A stretch of 64,000 nucleotides of DNA from the NCBI RefSeq assembly GCF_000975155.1, contig NZ_BBRG01000001.1:291818-355817 (forward strand), read 5' to 3'. The stretch's first letter is position 1, and every line of letters starts with the position of its first letter. A program made the translations under genes and the position numbers. Source of the DNA: Demequina globuliformis (GTDB taxonomy: Bacteria > Actinomycetota > Actinomycetes > Actinomycetales > Demequinaceae). Of this stretch, positions 8,865-17,196 are shown piece after piece. The notes beneath the pieces were generated by a model. The model did no database searches, had not been told where the DNA came from, and worked only from the letters and a program-made list of their open reading frames with translations.

Positions 8865-8920
8865 AGGAAGCCGCGGCGCGTCGATGCGCCTCCCGAATGA
8901 CCACATCTCTGGAGTCCCCT

Positions 8921-11900
8921 GTGACATTGCGTAGTGCGCGCACACGCCCAGCCGCCTGGCTGGCTGCCGCGATATTGTTCACCCTCACCGCCGCCGGTCT
9001 TGCCGCGGTGCCGGCGTCAGCAACAGAGCCATCCACCGGCTCGCTGACGTGGGCCGTCAAGACGTCGTTCCGCGACTACATCAGCCGCGGCGGGAGCGTG
9101 TCCGCGAGCGCCGGCGCCACGGACAACGGCACGGCGACGTCGTTCGCTGCAGGGAGCTCAGACGTCGCTGAGGGCGCGGGAGCCGCCAACTACACGGGCT
9201 CCGTGACCTTCGCCTACCCGGCCCACGGGATCGACATCACACTGGAGCAGCTGCGCATCACGCTCGACGGCGGTGGCGGCGCGACTCTGAGCGCGCAGAG
9301 CGCTGGCGCGCGTCACGTATTGGCCAGCGTTGACCTCGCAGCGGCGGGCACCAGCACGGCGGAAGGCGTCACCACATACACCGCAGCTCCCACGACGGCA
9401 CTTCCAGGGATGTCCAACGTTTTCGGAGCGTCATACCCGGTAGGCACGGCGTTGGCTCCGATCACGTTCTCGTTCGCTGAGGCGCCCGTGGAGCCGGCCC
9501 CCGAGCCCACCGTCACGACTGAACCATCGCCGGAGCCCAGCGTCACCGCCTCTCCTTCGGCCGAGCCCAGCGTGACGGCCGAGCCCACTGCCGAGCCCAC
9601 CGTCACGGCTGAGCCGTCACCGGAACCCACCGTGACCACGCAGCCTTCCCCCGAGCCGACGACGACGCCGGACATCGACTTCGGCGTCACCATCGACTCC
9701 GTTGAGCAGGGCAAGAATGAGGCCGTCGTCACGTTCTCGGGAACATACCCCGCCACGGTCGGAGGCAAAACGACCGGCATCTATGCGTTGTGGTGCGCCG
9801 AAGGCCACGACAGGTCCGGCACCCCAGGCTGCGCGTCCTCGCGTGAGGTAGGCGGCTGGTTCTCAAGCGCCGGCCGCGGCGCCACGATCGTTGGGTCCGT
9901 CGCAGACGGCGTGTGGAACTTTGACAACGCGCAGGTGACCGTGCCCTCCACGGTCGGTACCACCCTGTGCAAGGGACAGGAAGACGCCACCACGTGTGGG
10001 CTTTTCTTCCGGCTCGACCACCACCACACCACGAACGACACGTATGACCAGTTCGAGGCCATCGAGGTTCCCCGGCCGACCCCAACGATCGACGTGTCCG
10101 TCACCGAGGACCTCGACCGCGACGGCCAGACGGTGACCATCACGGGCACCCACTTCTACGTCGGCGCTGACGACGCACCCCAGGGCACCCGTCCACCCCT
10201 GCAAGGAATGAATAGCGGCGCGTACGTGGCGTTCGGCAAGTTCTCCGACGACTGGCAGCCCTCACAGAACTCCTCGACCGCCGTGCGCAAGGTCGACTCC
10301 TCGCAACAGCGGTGGGCCCTGCCGGCGTCCTATCTCGCCACCGATGGCACCAACCCTGTGCCGCCCATGTTCCAAGGCTCGCTGCGAGGCCAGGGCGTCG
10401 CAGTCAACGACGATGGCAGTTTCGAGATCACTCTCGAAGTAAGCGACTTTGCCCCCTTCGCCGAGGGCAAATACGGCATCTACACCTACGCCGGCAGCGG
10501 CGCCAAGTACGCGCCGTACGAGACCGCGACGCTGCTGTCCTTCGAGGACCCGTCGCCGACCATCACCGTCTCGGCCACCACTGGGCTCGATCCCCAGGGA
10601 CAGATGGTCACGATCACCGGAACGGGTTTTGTCCCCGCAGACGGTCAAGCACCCACGGGCACGCGCCCGCCCCTCATGGGCATGTACTCCGGCGCGTACG
10701 TGGCTTTCGGCAAGTTCTCTGACGATTGGCGACCATCCGTCGGCTCCGCGACGGCCATCAGGAACGTCGACTCCGCACAGCAGCGGTGGCTCCTTCCCGC
10801 GTCCTACCTCGCTACTGACGCCACCAATCCCGTGCCGCCCATGTTCCAAGCCTCCCTTCGCGGGCAAGGCGTGGCGCTGGATGAGGACGGGGGCTTCGAG
10901 ATCACGCTCCTCGCGTCCGACTTCGCACCGGAGGCCGACGGCAGTTACGGCATCTACACCTACGCCGGCAGTGGCGCCAAGTACGCGCCGTATGAGACGG
11001 CAACGCGAGTGAGCTTTGCCTCGGAGCCGGTGGACCCCGTGGACCCGGTTGATCCAGTCGATCCCGTTGACCCTGTCGACCCCGTTGACCCGGTGACGCC
11101 AGCGAGCGGCACGCTCACCTGGGCAGTGTCCGAGCGGTTCAACACCTACGTCACCGGGATTGGCGGTGGCGCCATCTCCGTCAAGGGGGGTGCGCAGAAG
11201 TCGGGCAACGCCTTCGTGTTCCTCGCCAACGGAGGTGACTCCGATGTCACGCTCGGCACCGGTACCGCGAAGTTCCGCGGCACCGTCAACTACAGCGCCC
11301 ACCACGGCGCGTTGTCGGTGGCTCTCCAGAACCCACATATCAAGGTCACGAGTTCCACCTCGGCTGTCCTCAGCGTGGTCTCCGGCGGCAAGCGCGTCGA
11401 GTTCGCGAACCTCAACCTGGGGGCGTCCCCCCGCACCGCCGCGGCGCAGGCCGTGACTTTCTCGAAGGTTCCCGCCACGTTGACGGCCGCCGGCGCGGAC
11501 ATCCTGACCTACGAGGAGGGTTCTGCCCTGGCTCCAGTCACGGTGACGCTCGGCGCATCCAAGCCTTCGTCGGGCAACGGCGACGGCAGCGGCCACGGCA
11601 GCGGCCACGGCAGCACGGACGGCTCGAACGGTGGCGGAACCACAGGCTCCACCGGCGGCTCCACCACCGGGAACCCGAACGGCGGCGGAGCGATCGTCGT
11701 CGAGGATCCGGCCGATGCTTCGGCCTCCGTGGTGGGGCGCCTCACCTGGGGCATCAGCACTGGGTTCCGCAACTACGTCACCGGCCCCATCTCGCGCGGA
11801 CAGGTATCCGTGACAGGGGCGAGCTCGAACGGCTCGACGTTTACGTTTGTTCAATCGAGCGGCTCGGCCAACCCAGAGGCCGGCTCGGGATCCGCCTCGT

Positions 11901-13273
11901 ACGCGGGCTCGGTGCGCTTCACCGGCCACCACGGCGCCTTGGACTACTCGTTCGCGAACCCGCAGGTCCGCCTCACCTCCCCCTCGACCGCCGTCCTGAA
12001 CGTGGCCGTCAACGGTGCACGCATGGACTTCGCGACGTTGAATCTGGCAGCGGGTGCGCGCTCGGAGTCGGGCGGCGCGGTGCGCTACGCAGGCGTACCA
12101 GCCACACTGACCTCCTCCGGTCGATCAGTGCTGACCTTCGGCGGAAACTCACTCGGGGTCGATCCCGTCACCGTCACCTTTGGCAAGGGCGCAAGCACCA
12201 CCGCGGGCACTGGCACCCGCGTGGTCCAGTCCTCGGTGACGACAACGGCCTCCGACATTCCCGCGACGGCCCCCGCCACGACGGGCATCGAACTCGATGA
12301 CGCCACCTTGGAGGCGCTGCTGTCCGGGGAGGTCGTCACGATTCGCGTCCCCGGCTTCCAGCCCAACGAGGAGGGCATCAAGGTAGTGATCTACTCCACG
12401 CCCACCGTCCTCGCCTCCGACCTCACGGCGGACGCCAACGGTGTGGTCGAGTGGACCGGCGCCCTGCCCGCTTCCTTGACTGGCGAGCACACGCTCACGT
12501 TCCAGGGTTCCGTCGACAAGGGCATTCTCCTGTCCATCCCGGAGACCAGTCTCGAGGGGATGTGTGTCGCAGATGCCACCGTGGCGTGGGGCTTCAAGTC
12601 AGGTTTCCGCGCTTACCTCGAGTCCACCACCGCGAAGGGACAGTGGGAGCTCGATGGCGTCGAGTACAACGACGGCGACTTCGTGTGGCTGGGCGGCGAG
12701 GCGGCGATTGACCCTGAGGACCTCACGGGCACGGTCACGACGAGCGGCTCCATCCGCTTCACAGGCCACGACGGGGCGCTCGACACCACCATCGCCAATC
12801 CCACCGTAGAGCTGTCTGCGGACGGCGCCTTCTTGCTGCTCAACGTTCACGGCACAACTCAGGCCGGCGACGACGTGACCCAGGAGGCCATTCGGTTCGC
12901 CGAACTGGACCTCGAGGGCGGTGAGGTCAGCGTCGTTGACGGGGCCACGGTAGTGACCGGGATTCCCGCCACCTTGAGCCAGGACGGCGCTGAGGCCTTT
13001 GGCACCTACCCCAGTGGCGAGGAGCTCGACCCCGTCAGCCTCACGCTTACCTCACAGGATGGGTGTGAGGCCGCACTTGCCGGCGAGACTGTCGCCGCCG
13101 TCGAGACCGAGCCGAAGCCGTCGGCCTCCTCCGAGCCCGAGGCTGAAGCCGAGGTCACGGCCGCGACCACCGAACCCGAGCAGGGCTCGACCTGGTGGAT
13201 CTGGGTCATCGTCGCGCTCGCGGTCATCGCCGCGGCCGGCGCCACAATCGTGGTGGTACGCCGCAAGGCCTAG
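8921..13273 (+). CDS. large multi-HtaA-domain haem-binding surface protein
   Basis: 1450 residues from the GTG at 8921, chosen because GGAG lies 6 nt upstream; earlier in-frame ATGs lack a ribosome site. Order: signal peptide cleaved after PASA (about residue 33); HtaA domain 1 (38-186); a Pro/Glu/Thr repeat stalk of TVTAEPSPEP units (188-248); a beta domain (253-385); two near-identical 155-residue repeats containing SGAYVAFGKFSDDW and GIYTYAGSGAKYAPYE (386-700); a VDP-repeat linker (702-725); HtaA 2 (727-880); Gly/Ser linker; HtaA 3 (938-1090); HtaA 4 (1213-1380); an acidic linker, one membrane helix (1423-1446) and an RRKA tail. Each HtaA copy has the F-x-x-Y and, in three, the H-[HD]-G-A motifs expected for haem ligands. 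HtaA proteins take haem from the host or environment and pass it to HmuT. Confidence 0.9.
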   Translation: MTLRSARTRPAAWLAAAILFTLTAAGLAAVPASATEPSTGSLTWAVKTSFRDYISRGGSVSASAGATDNGTATSFAAGSSDVAEGAGAANYTGSVTFAYPAHGIDITLEQLRITLDGGGGATLSAQSAGARHVLASVDLAAAGTSTAEGVTTYTAAPTTALPGMSNVFGASYPVGTALAPITFSFAEAPVEPAPEPTVTTEPSPEPSVTASPSAEPSVTAEPTAEPTVTAEPSPEPTVTTQPSPEPTTTPDIDFGVTIDSVEQGKNEAVVTFSGTYPATVGGKTTGIYALWCAEGHDRSGTPGCASSREVGGWFSSAGRGATIVGSVADGVWNFDNAQVTVPSTVGTTLCKGQEDATTCGLFFRLDHHHTTNDTYDQFEAIEVPRPTPTIDVSVTEDLDRDGQTVTITGTHFYVGADDAPQGTRPPLQGMNSGAYVAFGKFSDDWQPSQNSSTAVRKVDSSQQRWALPASYLATDGTNPVPPMFQGSLRGQGVAVNDDGSFEITLEVSDFAPFAEGKYGIYTYAGSGAKYAPYETATLLSFEDPSPTITVSATTGLDPQGQMVTITGTGFVPADGQAPTGTRPPLMGMYSGAYVAFGKFSDDWRPSVGSATAIRNVDSAQQRWLLPASYLATDATNPVPPMFQASLRGQGVALDEDGGFEITLLASDFAPEADGSYGIYTYAGSGAKYAPYETATRVSFASEPVDPVDPVDPVDPVDPVDPVDPVTPASGTLTWAVSERFNTYVTGIGGGAISVKGGAQKSGNAFVFLANGGDSDVTLGTGTAKFRGTVNYSAHHGALSVALQNPHIKVTSSTSAVLSVVSGGKRVEFANLNLGASPRTAAAQAVTFSKVPATLTAAGADILTYEEGSALAPVTVTLGASKPSSGNGDGSGHGSGHGSTDGSNGGGTTGSTGGSTTGNPNGGGAIVVEDPADASASVVGRLTWGISTGFRNYVTGPISRGQVSVTGASSNGSTFTFVQSSGSANPEAGSGSASYAGSVRFTGHHGALDYSFANPQVRLTSPSTAVLNVAVNGARMDFATLNLAAGARSESGGAVRYAGVPATLTSSGRSVLTFGGNSLGVDPVTVTFGKGASTTAGTGTRVVQSSVTTTASDIPATAPATTGIELDDATLEALLSGEVVTIRVPGFQPNEEGIKVVIYSTPTVLASDLTADANGVVEWTGALPASLTGEHTLTFQGSVDKGILLSIPETSLEGMCVADATVAWGFKSGFRAYLESTTAKGQWELDGVEYNDGDFVWLGGEAAIDPEDLTGTVTTSGSIRFTGHDGALDTTIANPTVELSADGAFLLLNVHGTTQAGDDVTQEAIRFAELDLEGGEVSVVDGATVVTGIPATLSQDGAEAFGTYPSGEELDPVSLTLTSQDGCEAALAGETVAAVETEPKPSASSEPEAEAEVTAATTEPEQGSTWWIWVIVALAVIAAAGATIVVVRRKA

Positions 13274-13312
13274 CGCGTGCGCCGAGAGGCGCGCGTCACC
13301 ACTGCACAGATG

Positions 13313-13347
13313 CGAGGGGTCGCCCTGGGGACATGGGCGGCCCCTCG
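13313..13347. terminator. hairpin terminator between convergent haem genes
   Basis: CGAGGGGTCGCCC pairs with GGGCGGCCCCTCG (13-bp stem with one U-G pair, 9-nt loop). It lies between the htaA-like gene and hmuV and can serve both strands. There is no clear T-run. Confidence 0.7.
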
Positions 13348-13369
13348 TACGTGTGTCAGCGTGCGCGTG

Positions 13370-14152
13370 TCAGCGTGCGTGCGAGCGGACGGGCACCACG
13401 AGCGGGTAGCCGTCGGCATCCTCGATCACCCGCACCGCAACGCCGTACACGCGCTCCAGCAACGCCGGCTCAAGGACCTCGGACGGAGCCCCCAGCGCCG
13501 CCAGGCGCCCTCGTTCCATGATCGCGATCCTGTCCGCATACGCGGCCGCGAGCGACAGGTCATGCAGGACAACGGCGACAGCCACGTCGGCAGCGGCAAG
13601 CGACCGTGCCACCGTCAGCACATCCTCTTGATGTTTGAGGTCGAGCGCCGCAGTGGGCTCATCGAGGAGCACCGCCTGGGTGCGCTGCGCCAACACACGG
13701 GCGAGGGATACGCGTGCACGTTCGCCCCCGGACAGCGACGTAAAGGTGCGCTCGGCAAGGTGAGTGACGTCGGCCTCCGCCATCGCCCGCGCAATAGCTT
13801 CGACATCCTCCGCGGCGCTGGCATCGCGCCACGGCGCCCGCCCCATCTCGACCACCTCGTGGACCCTGAAAGGGAACGCGACCTGGTTGTCCTGGGTGAG
13901 CACGGCGCGATGGCGCGCCAAATCCACGGCACTCCATTGCGCGACCGGGCGCCCATCACAGAGGACCTCTCCGGATGACGGGGTGCGGTCCCCCGCCATC
14001 ACCCCCAGGAGCGTCGACTTCCCGGCGCCGTTAGGCCCTACCAGGGCGAGCACCTCACCGTGGCGCACGTCGAGCGAGACATCTCTCACGAGCGTTGCCT
14101 CGCCTATCGTCACGGTCACGCCGGACACGGAGAATGCCGCGGTCACGCCCAC
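13370..14152 (-). CDS. hmuV: haemin ABC transporter ATP-binding protein
   Basis: A 260-residue ABC ATPase that powers haem import. Walker A is GPNGAGKSTLL (about residues 39-49), the signature motif is LSGGERARVSLARVL, Walker B is AVLLDEPTAALD, and the switch His is in VVLHDLSLAA. The Q-loop reads LTQDNQVAFPF, as in HmuV rather than in siderophore ATPases. Its ATG lies inside the end of hmuU (10-nt overlap), so the pair is coupled. It is the last gene of hmuO-hmuT-hmuU-hmuV. Confidence 0.93.
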   Translation of the reverse strand: MGVTAAFSVSGVTVTIGEATLVRDVSLDVRHGEVLALVGPNGAGKSTLLGVMAGDRTPSSGEVLCDGRPVAQWSAVDLARHRAVLTQDNQVAFPFRVHEVVEMGRAPWRDASAAEDVEAIARAMAEADVTHLAERTFTSLSGGERARVSLARVLAQRTQAVLLDEPTAALDLKHQEDVLTVARSLAAADVAVAVVLHDLSLAAAYADRIAIMERGRLAALGAPSEVLEPALLERVYGVAVRVIEDADGYPLVVPVRSHAR

Positions 14153-15240
14153 CCTCCCTGCTTGGACCGGGCGCGGCGCAGCAGCCAGAAGAAGAACGGG
14201 CCGCCAATAAGGGACGTCAGCAGACCAATCGGAAGTTCCGCGCCCGTCACGGCAGTGCGCGCGAGCAGGTCAGCCCACACCATGAGCGTCGCTCCACCCA
14301 ACAAGGAGCCCGCGAGAAGCATGCGGTGCGCCGGCCCCACCATCATGCGCACGGCATGCGGTACCACCAGACCCACGAACGCGATAATCCCTGCGAACGC
14401 CACGGCTGCGCCCGTCAACACTGCGACAACGATGATCGACACCACGCGCAACCGTTCCACCCTCAGTCCCAGGTGGCCTGCGGTCCGCTCGCCCAGCGCC
14501 AGCAGGTCGTAATGGCGTGCGAACGCAAACGCCACCGCGCCGGCCACGATCGACAACGCCACGACCACCGCCACCTCGTTCCAGCGCGAGCCGTTGAGTG
14601 ATCCCAGCTGCCAAAACACAATCTGCTCGCGCGCGGCCGAGTCGCCGATGAAGATCACGAGCGCCAGCCCAGCCCCTGCAAAGGCGTTGACGGCGATTCC
14701 GGTCAGCAGCAGCGTCACCACCTCGGTGCGGCCCTGCGCACGGGCCATGAAGTACACGAGCAAAGTCGCCCCTACCCCGCCTGCGAAAGCCAACCCGGCT
14801 GTTCCGAGCACGCCCGCGAACACTCCACCGGAGACGATCGCCAGCGCGGCCCCGAGCGCTGCGCCCGCAGACACTCCCACCACGCCAGGCTCCGCCAGCG
14901 GATTGCCGAAGATCGCTTGCATCACCGCGCCGGCAACCGCGAGCGCCGCGCCCACCGCAAGGCTCATCGCGACACGGGGAAAACGGATCTGCCACAGCGC
15001 CTGATAGGTGACGTCGCTGTCGGGGGCCCACGCGGTCTGCCAACCCAGGCCCTGGAGCGCCGCGCCCACCACTTCCGTCACGGAGACCGTCAACTGCCCC
15101 ACGCCGGCAGAGGACACCATTCCCGCCACGAGGAGCAGCCCTAGCGTGGTGAGCAAAGCGGGCGCGCGCCACCGACCCCGGTGGGCATGCGTGCCCACAC
15201 TCAGCCCGGCATCGGCCCTACCGGGCGCGACGTGCGTCAC
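14143..15240 (-). CDS. hmuU: haemin ABC transporter permease, FecCD family
   Basis: This 365-residue polytopic membrane protein has about ten hydrophobic helices and the FecCD landmarks RFPRVAMSLAVGAALAVAGA, NPLAEPGVVGVSAGAALG and the cytosolic coupling loop LGERTAGHLGLRVERLR. It forms the channel that moves haem released from HmuT into the cytoplasm. Start is GTG (15240), with GGAG upstream that lies within the end of hmuT. The gene spacing is 2 nt. Confidence 0.93.
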   Translation of the reverse strand: MTHVAPGRADAGLSVGTHAHRGRWRAPALLTTLGLLLVAGMVSSAGVGQLTVSVTEVVGAALQGLGWQTAWAPDSDVTYQALWQIRFPRVAMSLAVGAALAVAGAVMQAIFGNPLAEPGVVGVSAGAALGAALAIVSGGVFAGVLGTAGLAFAGGVGATLLVYFMARAQGRTEVVTLLLTGIAVNAFAGAGLALVIFIGDSAAREQIVFWQLGSLNGSRWNEVAVVVALSIVAGAVAFAFARHYDLLALGERTAGHLGLRVERLRVVSIIVVAVLTGAAVAFAGIIAFVGLVVPHAVRMMVGPAHRMLLAGSLLGGATLMVWADLLARTAVTGAELPIGLLTSLIGGPFFFWLLRRARSKQGGWA

Positions 15241-15242
15241 GC

Positions 15243-16433
15243 TCAGCTCTCCGGCGCGTACAGGGCACGGGCCAGCGCGTCCACGATGGCCGCAGAGCGC
15301 GGCCCAAAGGCGAGCAACTGGTTGTCCGCCATGTCAATAATGCGCGCGTTCTGGCCGGCAGCGGTGAGAGCGATCGCGGGCTTCGCCTCCAGCAGGCCCT
15401 CGACGCCACCCACGGACTCCAGCCCCCTCGTCATGACGATGATCGCCTCAGGGTCGGCCGCCAGCATGGCCTCGTCCGTCAGCGGTTTCATGCCTTCCAA
15501 GCCGGTCTCGCTCGCGGCATCGACGCCTCCGAGCGCAGAAATGATCTGGTCGGCGCCGGACTCCGAGCCGAACATGTAATAGATGCCTGAGGCCCCGCGC
15601 AGGTACAACATCATGACCCGCATGCCCTCGGAGGGGGCCACCTGCTTGATCTGGGCAGAAGTCGCAGCTACCTGGTCGGCGATCAGGCCGGCGACTTCCT
15701 CTCCGGCCGGTGCGACGCCAAGCGCCTGGGCGACCTGGCGAGCCAGTTCCTCCGCGCCGGCAAACGTCGCGCCATTGTCGACGTACACCACCGGCACGCC
15801 GGCGTCCCGGATCTGCGCGATGGCGTCAGACGGGCCGATGCTCCCGTCAGTGATCACCACTGTGGGCTCGAGCGCCAGGACCGCCTCTGGACTGACCGTG
15901 TGGCTGGAGCCCGTGACGACGGGAAGGTCCTCCGTGCCGGGGAACTCTGCCGAGGCGTCGCGACCCACGAGCCGGTCACCCTGGCCCAAGGCCCACGCGG
16001 TCGCGGCAATGGATCCGGAGATGTCCATAGCGACCACGCGCGAGGTGTCGGTGACGGTCACGTCACGGTCACCGTCACGTTCGCGCGACACAACGGTGAC
16101 GGGAAGATTGGGCTCAGGGGCAGGGGCCAACGCGACCACCGATGGATCAGCGATGGTGGCGGTCGACGGACCCACGTACGTGTGGGGGTCGGACAGCACC
16201 TTGAGGTCGGTCCACGGCACCGGACCGTGCGGGGCCTCGCTCGCGGGAGTGCCTTCAGCTGTGCTGCCGGCAGGGGATGCCGCTGGCTCGGCGGCGCTCG
16301 CTTCCCCAGAGCCGGTCTCGACGGCGCCAGCGCGTGAGTCGGTCGGCGTGAGCGGAACCGCGCAGGCGGCGAGGGCCAAGGCCGCGGCTGCCGTGACGGC
16401 GGCGATCGCGCCGCGCGCGGAACGGACCGGCAT
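15243..16433 (-). CDS. hmuT: haemin ABC transporter substrate-binding lipoprotein
   Basis: 396 residues. The N terminus MPVRSARGAIAAVTAAAALALAAC ends in the lipobox LAAC (Cys24), so the mature protein is a membrane-anchored lipoprotein. The rest is a class III periplasmic-binding-protein fold: VVAMDISGSIAATAWALGQGDRLVGRDASAEFP, then EAVLALEPTVVITDGSIGP and PVVYVDN. A Thr/Ser-rich linker separates the lipid anchor from the binding domain. The protein receives haem from HtaA domains and delivers it to HmuU. It starts 2 nt after the hmuO stop. Confidence 0.92.
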   Translation of the reverse strand: MPVRSARGAIAAVTAAAALALAACAVPLTPTDSRAGAVETGSGEASAAEPAASPAGSTAEGTPASEAPHGPVPWTDLKVLSDPHTYVGPSTATIADPSVVALAPAPEPNLPVTVVSRERDGDRDVTVTDTSRVVAMDISGSIAATAWALGQGDRLVGRDASAEFPGTEDLPVVTGSSHTVSPEAVLALEPTVVITDGSIGPSDAIAQIRDAGVPVVYVDNGATFAGAEELARQVAQALGVAPAGEEVAGLIADQVAATSAQIKQVAPSEGMRVMMLYLRGASGIYYMFGSESGADQIISALGGVDAASETGLEGMKPLTDEAMLAADPEAIIVMTRGLESVGGVEGLLEAKPAIALTAAGQNARIIDMADNQLLAFGPRSAAIVDALARALYAPES

Positions 16434-16435
16434 GG

Positions 16436-17092
16436 TCAGGAGGCCACGGGCTCGGGCACGCTCTCGCCGAGCGCGTTAAACATGTCCCCGTTGAAGTGGA
16501 AGGCTCGCTTAGCCTCAGCGAACAACACCTGCGCCTGGTCTTCCGTGAAGTCGAGGGAGTCGAGCTGATCGCGGTATGCCCGCTTGTAGCGCACGGGGCT
16601 ATCGATCTCGTCAAACCGGTAAAACGCCAACTGTGCGGGCGTCGCGCCGTAGTGGCGAGCAACGAGCGAGGCGATGGCTTGGCCACCCGACAGGTCGCCG
16701 AGGTAGCGCGTGTAGTGATGCGCGAGGTAACGCGGCACATCGGAGTCATCGATCGCGAGCAGGTGGTCAACGTAGGCCCGAGTCGCCGGGAGCGCCGGGT
16801 GGGTGTCTTCCCAATCGGCTGCGCCCAGGTGCTGGAGATCGCTGACAATCGAAGCAAAACGCGGCAGCGCAGGATCCGCGAGAAAGGCCGGGTCGCCCGA
16901 CTGCACCTGGCGTGCCTCCAACGCGCGGTATACGTAGGCGTACTGAGCGAGGTAGCGGGTATACGCCTCCAAGCTGAGTTCGCCACCCATCAGGCGGGAG
17001 ATAAAGGAGCGGTTCTCCGTGTCCTTGTGCTCCACGGCGGTGGCGTCGCGCAGTCGCGCGGCAAGGCCTGCTTCAGGCTGGGTGCTGGTCAT
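16436..17092 (-). CDS. hmuO: haem oxygenase (biliverdin-producing)
   Basis: About 218 residues from the ATG at 17092; ATGs at 17101 and 17122 are alternatives. The proximal haem ligand is His22 in DATAVEHKDTENRSF, matching His20 of corynebacterial HmuO, and the distal glycine-rich helix reads GDLSGGQAIASL. The helical region YLAQYAYVYRALE is typical. The enzyme opens haem to biliverdin, CO and iron. It heads the hmuOTUV operon, so the same signal drives haem import and breakdown. An iron-box-like site lies about 45 bp upstream. No clear Shine-Dalgarno sequence is seen before any of the three ATGs, so the exact start is open. Confidence 0.92.
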   Translation of the reverse strand: MTSTQPEAGLAARLRDATAVEHKDTENRSFISRLMGGELSLEAYTRYLAQYAYVYRALEARQVQSGDPAFLADPALPRFASIVSDLQHLGAADWEDTHPALPATRAYVDHLLAIDDSDVPRYLAHHYTRYLGDLSGGQAIASLVARHYGATPAQLAFYRFDEIDSPVRYKRAYRDQLDSLDFTEDQAQVLFAEAKRAFHFNGDMFNALGESVPEPVAS

Positions 17093-17137
17093 GGCCGCCA
17101 TGTTAGCAATTACGCAAGGCACCTGTCACACAAAAAA

Positions 17138-17153
17138 GTAAGGTTTGCCTTGG
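17138..17153 (-). promoter_or_regulatory. iron-box-like site upstream of hmuO
   Basis: On the plus strand the site reads GTAAGGTTTGCCTTGG, matching the left part of the DtxR/IdeR consensus (TTAGGTTWGCCT) but with a weak right half. It shares GTAAGGNNTGCCT with the site of the htaA-like gene. Iron-dependent repression of hmuOTUV is inferred. Confidence 0.5.
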
Positions 17154-17196
17154 TTCTCGAAACTTCCAGGTAAAACGGCTCCCGTAGAATGATGCG

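Larger units (their letters stand above)
8479..8920. other. intergenic region with tandem repeats and the htaA-like promoter
   Basis: No convincing gene lies here. The stretch holds a 21-bp tandem repeat (8670-8753), an AT-rich segment around 8788-8828, a plausible promoter (TTGCTT at 8814-8819, 18-bp spacer, TACTCT at 8838-8843) and an iron-box-like palindrome at 8847-8864. A minus-strand 93-codon reading frame (8575-8856) encodes a heptad-like repeat, but its start lies inside the palindrome and no ribosome site precedes it. Confidence 0.6.

Noticed and set aside
10262..11932. A 556-codon minus-strand frame inside the HtaA gene
   Set aside because: Antisense shadow of a gene with intact HtaA domains; no promoter or ribosome site.
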